A stretch of 64,000 nt of DNA from Flavobacterium sp. 102. Lineage in GTDB: Bacteria; Bacteroidota; Bacteroidia; Flavobacteriales; Flavobacteriaceae. Shown here piece by piece: positions 18,014 to 25,423 of the stretch; position 1 is the stretch's first letter; every line of letters begins with the position of its first letter. Below the pieces are notes generated by a model, which worked only from the letters and a program-made list of their open reading frames with translations, was not told where the DNA came from and searched no databases. The stretch covers positions 3,038,001 to 3,102,000 of the forward strand of contig NZ_RBKX01000001.1 in NCBI RefSeq assembly GCF_003634615.1, given 5' to 3'. The translations under genes and the position numbers were made by a program.

Positions 18014-18610
18014 ATGAAAAACTACTCAGATAATACTATACTAACTGAATCCCTCAAAAATGGGAATGAAGAAGCATTTGCATATCTTGTAGATACTTAC
18101 CATCACAAACTTTGTGTTTACGCCAATACATTAGTCAAAGACGTTTACTGTGCTGAAGACATAGTACAAAATGTCTTTGCAAAAGTCTGGGAGAAACGAA
18201 ACCGACTAAATCCTGATTATGCAATAAAAAGCTTCCTATACAAATCAGTATATAATGAATTCATCGACCACTATCGTAAAAACATTTCTTTATTGTCACT
18301 TGAAAAAAAACACTTTAAAACTCTAAATGAAATTTTACTCGACGATGATTCTGAATCATTAAACGAAGTAATCGAAATAGTAAAAAAAGAAATACAAAAT
18401 CTACCACCTAAGTGCAAAGAAGTTTTTATTTTAAGCAAGCAACAAGGCTTAACAAATAATGAAATAGCCGAATACCTCAATGTCTCTGTAAAAGCAGTCG
18501 AAGCTCAAATAACCAAAGCTTTTTCAATCTTACGCTCTTCAATGAAAGAAAAAATAAAAAGCTTTTTGTTCTTATTATTTGGTCATAAAAAATGGATCGC
18601 AAAGAATTAA
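18014..18610 (+). CDS. ECF sigma factor, FecI-like
   Basis: 198 residues. Region 2 is ~17-85 (AFAYLVDTYHHKL, AEDIVQNVFAKVWEKR); region 4 is ~130-185 (LPPKCKEVFILSKQQGLTNNEIAEYLNVSVKAVEAQITKAFSILR). It is divergent from fecR with a 110-nt gap, the usual FecI-FecR arrangement in Bacteroidota. It should drive the SusC-SusD-S9 genes when the transporter engages its cargo. A GTG two codons upstream (18008) is a possible alternative start. Confidence 0.93.
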   Translation: MKNYSDNTILTESLKNGNEEAFAYLVDTYHHKLCVYANTLVKDVYCAEDIVQNVFAKVWEKRNRLNPDYAIKSFLYKSVYNEFIDHYRKNISLLSLEKKHFKTLNEILLDDDSESLNEVIEIVKKEIQNLPPKCKEVFILSKQQGLTNNEIAEYLNVSVKAVEAQITKAFSILRSSMKEKIKSFLFLLFGHKKWIAKN

Positions 18611-18657
18611 CAAATTCAAGTATCTTACTCTCATAAATACCCAAACCTCTTCTTCTC

Positions 18658-18714
18658 AATTCTCGAATCGCACACTATAATTCTTGCTTCAAGCTTTTCT
18701 CTTACATAGTTTTG
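18658..18714 (+). promoter_or_regulatory. Promoter and operator of the AraC-type gene (locus 2)
   Basis: AATTCTCGAATC (18658-18669), 14 nt, TTG (18684-18686), 20 nt, TAGTTTTG (18707-18714). Spacing is identical to the site at 3121-3177, and the DNA between the elements is also partly conserved (CACACTATA, TTCTTG). This places transcription start near 18720 and rules out a protein start at 18684. Confidence 0.75.
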
Positions 18715-18734
18715 CTGTTACAACTGCCTTCAGC

Positions 18735-19277
18735 ATGCAAAACCAATCATCACATCCTGCGGTCAAAAACATCTATAAGATGTTGTTCGAACTGTCAACC
18801 GGAAACCTCCAATTTCGGTTAGAAGCACCGAGTGATAATGTTAAGTTGGAAAAAATTACCACCCTACTGAATACCATTGCAACAGAATTAGAACAAATAA
18901 ATGCACCATCTCAGTACAACGCTATACTGGGAAACAAAGCGTCAACACAATCCGATAATCAAATCATTCAAAACCTACACCAATACATTCTCAATCACCT
19001 CGACGAACCGCTCCCTTCACTCAAACAGCTTGCCATACACTTTGAGACAAACCAGTTCAAACTCAAAGTAGGCTTTCGAAATCAATTTGATACTAGTATT
19101 TTTCAATACTACAACGATGAAAGACTAAAAAGAGCACACCGCTTACTTTCAGAAACCGCCTTACCCTTAAAAAAAGTATCGTTTCTATGCGGCTTCAATT
19201 CCTATTTAAACTTCTACAAAGCTTTCAAGAAAAAATTCGGTTACGCACCCGGCGAAATCACTAGACCCAGCGAATAA
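18735..19277 (+). CDS. AraC-family regulator with HAMP-like N-terminal region
   Basis: 180 residues from the ATG at 18735, which lies ~15-20 nt after the predicted transcription start. Residues ~10-55 (IYKMLFELSTGNLQFRLEA...LEKITTLLNTIATELEQI) match the HAMP-like stretch of the locus 1 regulator. The C-terminal ~95 residues are the AraC double HTH (LAIHFETNQFKLKVGFRNQF; VSFLCGFNSYLNFYKAFKKKFGYAPGEI). It precedes the MauE-propeller fusion and DUF6520 genes on the same strand, and is probably their regulator. Confidence 0.88.
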   Translation: MQNQSSHPAVKNIYKMLFELSTGNLQFRLEAPSDNVKLEKITTLLNTIATELEQINAPSQYNAILGNKASTQSDNQIIQNLHQYILNHLDEPLPSLKQLAIHFETNQFKLKVGFRNQFDTSIFQYYNDERLKRAHRLLSETALPLKKVSFLCGFNSYLNFYKAFKKKFGYAPGEITRPSE

Positions 19278-19368
19278 GGATAGTTAAAATACTGATTTGC
19301 ATACAATTACAAAAATAAAAGTTACAATTTTACCACAGAATAAAAACTTCTACACCATCTAGCGACTG

Positions 19369-19500
19369 TCATTTCCCATCTGTCATTCCCGCTCTGTCAT
19401 TCCCGCGAAGGCGGGAACGGGAACCCACCCTCTCAGCCACTCAGCTACTCAGAAACTTTACAACCTTAGAACCTCAGAACCTTAGAACCTTAGCACCTCC
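19369..19500. repeat. Intergenic repeats before the MauE-propeller fusion
   Basis: Three TGTCATT(T/C)CC units, the last continuing as a CCCGCGAAGGCGGG hairpin (19380-19423), then CTCAGCCACTCAGCTACTCAG and four ACCT(T/C)AGA-type units (19463-19498). The hairpin type recurs at 63215 and the ACCTTAGA type at 60240 and 63270. Confidence 0.65.
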
Positions 19501-19503
19501 AAT

Positions 19504-20988
19504 ATGAAAACACTATCCAACTTCAAAACCAACATCATCTACACTATCTCCCTACTCTACATCTTACTCTTCACCTATGCTGCGGTAAGCAAAATGCTTG
19601 ATTTCCAAAATTTTCAAGCACAGCTCGGTCAGTCGCCATTACTGAGCATCTTCGCAGAAATATTATCTATTACAGTTCCGTTAGTTGAAATTGTACTAAG
19701 CATTCTCTTAATGATTCCCAAACTCAGAATCCTGGCATTATACTTTAGCTGTTTTTTAATGTTTCTGTTTACAGTCTACATTGTAATGATCCTCAACTTT
19801 ACCTCTTTTATTCCTTGCTCTTGTGGTGGGGTTCTTGAAAAACTTGGCTGGCAGGAGCACCTTATTTTCAATTGTGCATTTGTGGCTTTGGGACTATTGG
19901 CAATAGGGTTTAAAAGCGGATTAAAACATACTGTAATTGTAACCATAATCGGCTTTAGTATCGGTATTGCGTTAATGTCAGGTCTCTTTCTTTTATCAGA
20001 AGACATCATTCACAAAGAAAATCCTTTTGTACGCCGTTTTCCTCAGGGTACGGCAGCAAGAGTTGCAGGCGTTGATTTAAAAAACACCTCCTTTTACATT
20101 GCAGGAGCAACGTCCGACAAAGTATATCTGGGTAATCCCATTGCACCGCTTCAGGTTTTTGAATATGATCGTAATCTGTCAAATCCAAAGCAACATACCA
20201 TCAGCCTCGACCGCGAAGGATTTCCGTTCAGCGCATTGCAGCTTGCAGTTGTATATCCTTATTTCTTTATATACGACAAGTCAGTACCGGTCATTTACAA
20301 AGGATTGGTATCCGATTGGAAAGCCACGATGGCATGCAATAAGGAATGCCACTTTAATGAAATTGCATTCATAAATCAAAATGAGTTTATCATCCGCACG
20401 CAAAAACAAAAGTCGTACGATAACGTGCTGGCAAAAGTGACGATAAAAGATTCGTTTCACCTTGCTTACAATACAACCGTACTGCAAAAGCAAACGGACG
20501 GCATTTTTGATACGGACGGCACCATGCATTACAGTCCGCAAATCAATAAATTAATCTATACCTATCATTACCGCAACCAATTCATTAGTACCGATCAAAA
20601 TCTAAATAGTGTAAAGCGTGGCAATACCATCGATACCACCACCATAGCGAAGCTAAAAATCGTCAAAAACAGTAAATCAGGCGATACCAAACTGGCTGCA
20701 CCACCACATATGGTAAACAAACGTACGACAGTGGCGGCAAATCTGCTCTTTGTCAATTCCATGCTTCGCGGGAAATTTGAAAAGGAAGAAATCTGGAAAG
20801 GTGCCACAGCAGTAGATATCTATGATATCACCACGAAAGAATATGTGTTGAGTTTCTACGTCTATAACGAGGAAGAATTTAAAATGAAAGACTTCCATGC
20901 CACTAAGGATGCCCTTTACATTATTTCAGGACACTTCCTGCTGAAATACGGGTTTGGAGAGAGGATAAAATCAAAATTCAAAAACTAA
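19504..20988 (+). CDS. MauE-like membrane domain fused to propeller-like exported domain
   Basis: 494 residues. Residues 1-150 are a four-span MauE-like domain with the CSCGG motif near 108. Residues ~155-175 are a further span, and the rest is the exported propeller-like domain (RRFPQGTAARVAGVD, APLQVFEYD, TDGIFDTDGTMHYS, VNSMLRGKFEKEEIWK). In locus 1 these are two genes 4 nt apart, so the fusion shows that both parts act together. No frameshift is suspected, because the join adds an extra hydrophobic helix that lines up with the N-terminal anchor of the separate 366-residue protein. It is followed by the DUF6520-like gene after the conserved leader. Confidence 0.85.
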   Translation: MKTLSNFKTNIIYTISLLYILLFTYAAVSKMLDFQNFQAQLGQSPLLSIFAEILSITVPLVEIVLSILLMIPKLRILALYFSCFLMFLFTVYIVMILNFTSFIPCSCGGVLEKLGWQEHLIFNCAFVALGLLAIGFKSGLKHTVIVTIIGFSIGIALMSGLFLLSEDIIHKENPFVRRFPQGTAARVAGVDLKNTSFYIAGATSDKVYLGNPIAPLQVFEYDRNLSNPKQHTISLDREGFPFSALQLAVVYPYFFIYDKSVPVIYKGLVSDWKATMACNKECHFNEIAFINQNEFIIRTQKQKSYDNVLAKVTIKDSFHLAYNTTVLQKQTDGIFDTDGTMHYSPQINKLIYTYHYRNQFISTDQNLNSVKRGNTIDTTTIAKLKIVKNSKSGDTKLAAPPHMVNKRTTVAANLLFVNSMLRGKFEKEEIWKGATAVDIYDITTKEYVLSFYVYNEEEFKMKDFHATKDALYIISGHFLLKYGFGERIKSKFKN

Positions 20989-21072
20989 AAATATACTGGC
21001 CGGTACCAGGAATGTAGATCGAACACCTGTAGAAAAAAGTAGATCAGATCATTTTAATTTAATTCTATTACC
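20989..21072 (+). promoter_or_regulatory. Conserved leader upstream of DUF6520 gene (locus 2)
   Basis: It matches 790-870 (minus strand) over about 70 nt although the flanking proteins are well diverged. CCAGG and CCTG flank AGATCGAA, and (T)AGATC is repeated three times. The site carries either an operator or an RNA structure ahead of the small peptide gene. Confidence 0.55.
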
Positions 21073-21342
21073 ATGAAAACAAGATTTTTCAAATTGTTCA
21101 TGCTGCCAATCGCAGCGTTTACATTAGCCAGTGCAGCAGCCGTTGGCACTGATTCATCAGAGGAAAGTAAAGCGACTACGACAATGACTGCCTACATTCA
21201 CAATCCGAACGTTTGGGATTGCGACCCTGTACCGGTAAGTTGCCGCGTGGGTAGCGGGGAAACCTGCCTTTACGGTTCATTAGAAGCTTTTGAAAAAGAT
21301 TCTGAGAACGCCTGTATCATCCAGCTTGAAAAAGTGGAATAG
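21073..21342 (+). CDS. DUF6520-like small secreted four-cysteine protein
   Basis: 89 residues. The N-terminus MKTRFFKLFMLPIAAFTLASAAAVG is a signal peptide with the same MKTxFFK-P-A pattern as the locus 1 paralogue. The mature part again has four cysteines (DC, SC, TC, AC) but otherwise differs almost completely: similar leader and cysteine count with a fast-changing body. That pattern is common for secreted peptides under diversifying pressure, toxins or pheromones; here it is only a hint. It lies immediately before a bidirectional hairpin and the convergent S9 gene. Confidence 0.8.
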   Translation: MKTRFFKLFMLPIAAFTLASAAAVGTDSSEESKATTTMTAYIHNPNVWDCDPVPVSCRVGSGETCLYGSLEAFEKDSENACIIQLEKVE

Positions 21343-21364
21343 CTCGCAGGATTTCCTTTAAAAG

Positions 21365-21398
21365 ATAATGCCGATTCTTCAACAAGAATCGGCATTAT
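21365..21398. terminator. Bidirectional hairpin between DUF6520 and S9 genes
   Basis: A 15-bp perfect stem (21365-21379 with 21384-21398, loop CAAC) lies between two convergent genes. The T tracts on either side are weak. Confidence 0.7.
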
Positions 21399-21402
21399 TG
21401 CT

Positions 21403-24003
21403 TTAATCATAGGAGGTTCCTACCCTAATCCAAGCTATATCCTTTTGATCTTTCAGATAATAGTCAAACCATTTCAAAATGCGTTGCGTCAGATCTTTTT
21501 GATTATCTTTTTTAGACAATGTATGATCTTCATTGGGATATCCTAATAATATTGTCGGCATTTTAAGACGACGGAGTGCCAAATAAAAGGCGACACTCTG
21601 CTCAAAAGGAATAATAATATCATTCTTCCCCGACCATAATAATAAAGGTGTTTTGATGGTATCAGTATGTAATAATGGTGAGTTATTGAGATAGTCATTT
21701 TTAATTTCGTAAAAAGAACCACCCATACGAATCTGTTGTGTTTCATAACGCCACATTTCATGCATGTGAATACTATTTTTACTCAAATCAAAATACCTTC
21801 GCGTAACATCGCTGACGCCAGCCCCGCTAACGGCAGCAGTAAACAAATCCGTCTGTGTAACAATAAAATCCACTTCATATCCTCCAAACGAATGACCAAT
21901 CAGTCCTATCTTTTTAGGGTCTATCTTTCCGGTAGCAATCACGGCTTCCACCGCAGCGATGACACAATCACTGGCAGAAATCCCCGGATTCCCTACCTTA
22001 TAATGAATATCAGGCATCAAAACGAAATAACCATTTAAAGTGAGATGGGTAACATTAAAACCTTCGTAATTAAACTGTGTCGGTTTCACGTACCGATTGA
22101 CCATCTTTGATCGCTGTTCATAAATATGAACAATCATTGGATATTTTTTCGTCGCATCATAATCCGCAGGATAAAACAGCGCTCCTTTCAACGATTTACA
22201 ATCACGGTTCGTGTAAGTTATCAGTTCCGATTTTCCATAATGGTAATCGGACTGTTGTCGGTTCGATTGATATAAAGTCCTGCTTTTGCCCTCTTTCAGG
22301 CTTATGAAATGCAGTTGTGGCGGTTGCGAAAAGCTTTGACTGCTGTAAACAAAACAATCGGTATCGCTCTTTTTAACAGCACTGAGGTAACCGCTGTTAT
22401 CGGTGATTGTCCGCAATCCCAATCGGTTGCTGTAAATACACAATCCGGTCGACCAATCCTCCTGATTCGTCATACTAAAAACAACACCCTTATCCATATC
22501 GAGCAAAACACGCGTTTCTCCCTCATAATCTCTGATGCCGAAACGTTCAGATTCCACACGGCTCACACGGTATACGCTGTTTGCTTCCCTACCTTTGGTT
22601 AATCGCTTTCCTTCTTTTCCGTTCAGTGAAACTTTCCAAATATCATGACGGTCATACAGCAACACACTTGTGCCATCGGCAGCCCATCCTCCCACACCAT
22701 ACGCGCCAAACTGCCCTGCCACGTTCTCTTCTGAACCATTATCCCATGTGGTGGGTAGGAGTTTGGTAAGGTTTAAAAGGCTGTCCGTATCAGGATTGTA
22801 AAGCATCCAGTTCGTATCCCTGTAATACACAAAAGCATTACTAATCGGAGAAAAACACAATTGATTCGGGTCGTGCGATTGTTTAGCCAACAGTAATTTT
22901 TCAGCCCCGGTGCGCACGTTTTTAATATAATAATCCACATCCTCATAATACCTGGGTTCCAGACTGTAGGCATACGGGTTGGATAAGATTGCATAGTCCT
23001 GCAAACCGCTTAACCGAATCTTATAAAGCAGTTCATCCGTCAGCAGGCAATACTTTCCTGTGTCCGGAAACCATACTGCCGTCTTTTTAGAGGCCACAAT
23101 GGCAAGTGATTCCTTTGCAGGAAACAGTGGTGCATCGTTACCGTTCCAAATCTCAACAGCACTATTTTCTTTTTTCACAGTAGGTGCATCAGGTGCTGCA
23201 ATGGTAAAGAAAACCAGGCTGCCATCGTCTGAAATGGCCATCGGCCCGTTCGAACCTGTTATAATTCGTATATCTTGTTCTTTGGGCAGACCAGACGAAA
23301 ACCGCAGCATTTTTTTATCAGAAAACCGATAGCAATACAGGCTTAAACCGTCAAACAACACAACAGCCTTCCCTTGCTTTTGCCAAACAATGCGGTTAAG
23401 GGGTTTCTCTATAGCACCCAAGCTAAAGTGACGGTATCGGTCAAACTGAATTACGCCTGCTTTACCACTTTCCTTATCTTTTATGCCGTATACAAGTGAA
23501 TCGCCCTGTTCATTGATATCGTAAATCGCAACATCGGCAATACGCTCAACGGCAACACCTTTAGCGTATCGTATTTCCAAAACACCGTTGATGTACCAGA
23601 TTACGATATATTTTCCATCACCAATGAGTTCATACTGTTTTACACTTTCTATTTTTTGTACGTCACCGTCAACTAATGAGTGCAGTACCAGACTATCCTT
23701 ACTCAGGCACGCAAACAGCTTTTCGCCACCAAACCGTCCATCCCTGCCGTTAGGAATTGTATAGCGTCTGGCACTTTGGGTATGCTGCACAAACAACGTA
23801 TCGTTTTTGTTTTCATACGACATCCCATAACTGGTCCAGTTGCCTTCCGTAGAAATACGCTGAATATCCAATGTTCCCCATTTGCCATAATCCGCTTCCG
23901 TCAGCCGCTTTTTTAGTATAACCTGCCCCTTCACAGGGCAGGCATACAGTGATAAAAAAAACAAAAGCAGGCATGACCTATAGGTTTTGCTTGTGGGCAT
24001 CAT
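21403..24003 (-). CDS. S9 family exported peptidase (locus 2)
   Basis: 866 residues from the Met at 24003; the neighbouring Met at 24000 is equally possible, and a longer start inside susD is not plausible. Signal segment ~8-26, propeller-like N-terminal part, then a hydrolase domain with GHSFGGYE (Ser ~705), GKNDIIIP (Asp ~795) and NEDHT (His ~827). It starts right after susD (stop at 24006), so SusC-SusD-S9 are one operon. It is convergent with the DUF6520 gene, as in locus 1. Peptide hydrolysis after SusCD uptake is inferred. Confidence 0.92.
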   Translation of the reverse strand: MMPTSKTYRSCLLLFFLSLYACPVKGQVILKKRLTEADYGKWGTLDIQRISTEGNWTSYGMSYENKNDTLFVQHTQSARRYTIPNGRDGRFGGEKLFACLSKDSLVLHSLVDGDVQKIESVKQYELIGDGKYIVIWYINGVLEIRYAKGVAVERIADVAIYDINEQGDSLVYGIKDKESGKAGVIQFDRYRHFSLGAIEKPLNRIVWQKQGKAVVLFDGLSLYCYRFSDKKMLRFSSGLPKEQDIRIITGSNGPMAISDDGSLVFFTIAAPDAPTVKKENSAVEIWNGNDAPLFPAKESLAIVASKKTAVWFPDTGKYCLLTDELLYKIRLSGLQDYAILSNPYAYSLEPRYYEDVDYYIKNVRTGAEKLLLAKQSHDPNQLCFSPISNAFVYYRDTNWMLYNPDTDSLLNLTKLLPTTWDNGSEENVAGQFGAYGVGGWAADGTSVLLYDRHDIWKVSLNGKEGKRLTKGREANSVYRVSRVESERFGIRDYEGETRVLLDMDKGVVFSMTNQEDWSTGLCIYSNRLGLRTITDNSGYLSAVKKSDTDCFVYSSQSFSQPPQLHFISLKEGKSRTLYQSNRQQSDYHYGKSELITYTNRDCKSLKGALFYPADYDATKKYPMIVHIYEQRSKMVNRYVKPTQFNYEGFNVTHLTLNGYFVLMPDIHYKVGNPGISASDCVIAAVEAVIATGKIDPKKIGLIGHSFGGYEVDFIVTQTDLFTAAVSGAGVSDVTRRYFDLSKNSIHMHEMWRYETQQIRMGGSFYEIKNDYLNNSPLLHTDTIKTPLLLWSGKNDIIIPFEQSVAFYLALRRLKMPTILLGYPNEDHTLSKKDNQKDLTQRILKWFDYYLKDQKDIAWIRVGTSYD

Positions 24004-24005
24004 GA

Positions 24006-25406
24006 TTAATAACCCGTATTTTGCGGGTTCAGGTTCGGGTTGGCAATCAGTTCGGTAGCTGGTAGTGGCCAAAGGGCATCATTGGCATTCCATCCCGGTT
24101 TTGATAAGGGTAAAACGGTGTTGAGTTGCGCCGTACGTTTCAGGTCAAAAAACCGATGGCCAAACTCGCTAAACAGTTCAAACCGCCGCTGATTCAGCAC
24201 CTCAGCTACAATTTCGTCCGCATTAACCGCCGTGGTATTACCCAGTCCTGCCGTGTTGCGTATGAGGTTTAAATCCTGCTTAGCATTGGTAAGTTCACCT
24301 TGTTTCGCCCGTGCTTCGGCTCTAATGAGGTATTGCTCTGCCAGTCGCAAAACCACCGAATATTCTAACGAACTAGCGGTAGCTATGCGCTGTTTGTACT
24401 TAAAGGCATGATACCAGGTGTTAGTCCCTGCGGTAACCGCTTTCACCCATTTCACTTTACGCTGGTCATTGGCAGCAAACGCATTGACGAAATCGGCACG
24501 CAATCCTACCGTGGTTGGCGGCCCCGTCACAAAAATATAAAGTCCGCCTTCACTGGTATTGGTTCCGGCAGCATTGGGCATAAATTGCCAGATGGTCGTC
24601 GTACTGGCTTTTAAAAACACCTTATCCAAATCGGTTTCCCAGGTATATAACGGACTATTAATCACCGCCGAAGCAGCATCAGATGCCTCGGCATATGCAC
24701 CCGTGTACAAATACGCTCTGGCAAGTACTGCCATCGCGGCAAATCGGTTCGGGCGCACCCGCTCCGCCGTGATATACGTTTCCGGCAGCAAAGCCTGTGC
24801 TTCCTCTAAATCAGCAATGATGTTTTCATATACCGTCGCGCTCGCCATTCGGCTTACCTGACTGTTCTGCACCGGGTCTGTCGTTTTAATATACGGCACA
24901 TCACCATACAGGTTCACTAAATAAAGATGCACCAACGCTCTTACAAACAGTGCCTCACCTTTAAACTGGTTCCGCGAAGCTTCAGGCAGGCTGACCGAGT
25001 TGGTCACGCCTTCAATGATCGCATTGGCTTCATAAATCTGTCGGTAGCTTTGGTTCCATATCGTACCTACTACTGACTCGCCATCAAACAACGTATTGTT
25101 ATAAAAATTATTCACGCCCACTGCCTGATAGTTCTCAAATTCATCAGCATACCAGCCCAGTTGCAGTGAACCACCCGTGCTGTTGCCTGCCAACACACCA
25201 TTATTGCGCATCTTCGCATACAACCCTGTCATAGCCGCATTTACCGTACCTACATCTTCAAATACGGCACTTCCCGTGAGTTGCGAATTCGGCTGCTCCA
25301 CTTCTACATAGCTGTCGCACGAGTGTAACAGGCAGATGCACACCAGTATTGACAGCATCCATTTTATATTTCCGGCAGGGGTATCCTGCATCATATCTTT
25401 TTTCAT
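24006..25406 (-). CDS. SusD/RagB-family surface lipoprotein (locus 2)
   Basis: 466 residues with lipoprotein Cys30 (LLHSCDSYVEVEQPNSQLTGSAVFED) and the family's usual blocks (EALFVRALVHLYLVNLYGDVPYI, EQYLIRAEARAKQGE, LNQRRFELFSEFGHRFFDLKR, LWPLPATELIANPNLNPQNTGY). It is a clear paralogue of the 11892 protein. The DNA of this gene and of susC beside it is markedly more G+C-rich than the rest of the window, suggesting separate origin. Confidence 0.95.
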   Translation of the reverse strand: MKKDMMQDTPAGNIKWMLSILVCICLLHSCDSYVEVEQPNSQLTGSAVFEDVGTVNAAMTGLYAKMRNNGVLAGNSTGGSLQLGWYADEFENYQAVGVNNFYNNTLFDGESVVGTIWNQSYRQIYEANAIIEGVTNSVSLPEASRNQFKGEALFVRALVHLYLVNLYGDVPYIKTTDPVQNSQVSRMASATVYENIIADLEEAQALLPETYITAERVRPNRFAAMAVLARAYLYTGAYAEASDAASAVINSPLYTWETDLDKVFLKASTTTIWQFMPNAAGTNTSEGGLYIFVTGPPTTVGLRADFVNAFAANDQRKVKWVKAVTAGTNTWYHAFKYKQRIATASSLEYSVVLRLAEQYLIRAEARAKQGELTNAKQDLNLIRNTAGLGNTTAVNADEIVAEVLNQRRFELFSEFGHRFFDLKRTAQLNTVLPLSKPGWNANDALWPLPATELIANPNLNPQNTGY

Positions 25407-25423
25407 AATCGTTTGCTTTTAAG

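Noticed and set aside
18684..18734. Earlier start for the AraC-type regulator of locus 2.
   Set aside because: This stretch contains the TTG and TAGTTTTG promoter elements conserved with locus 1.
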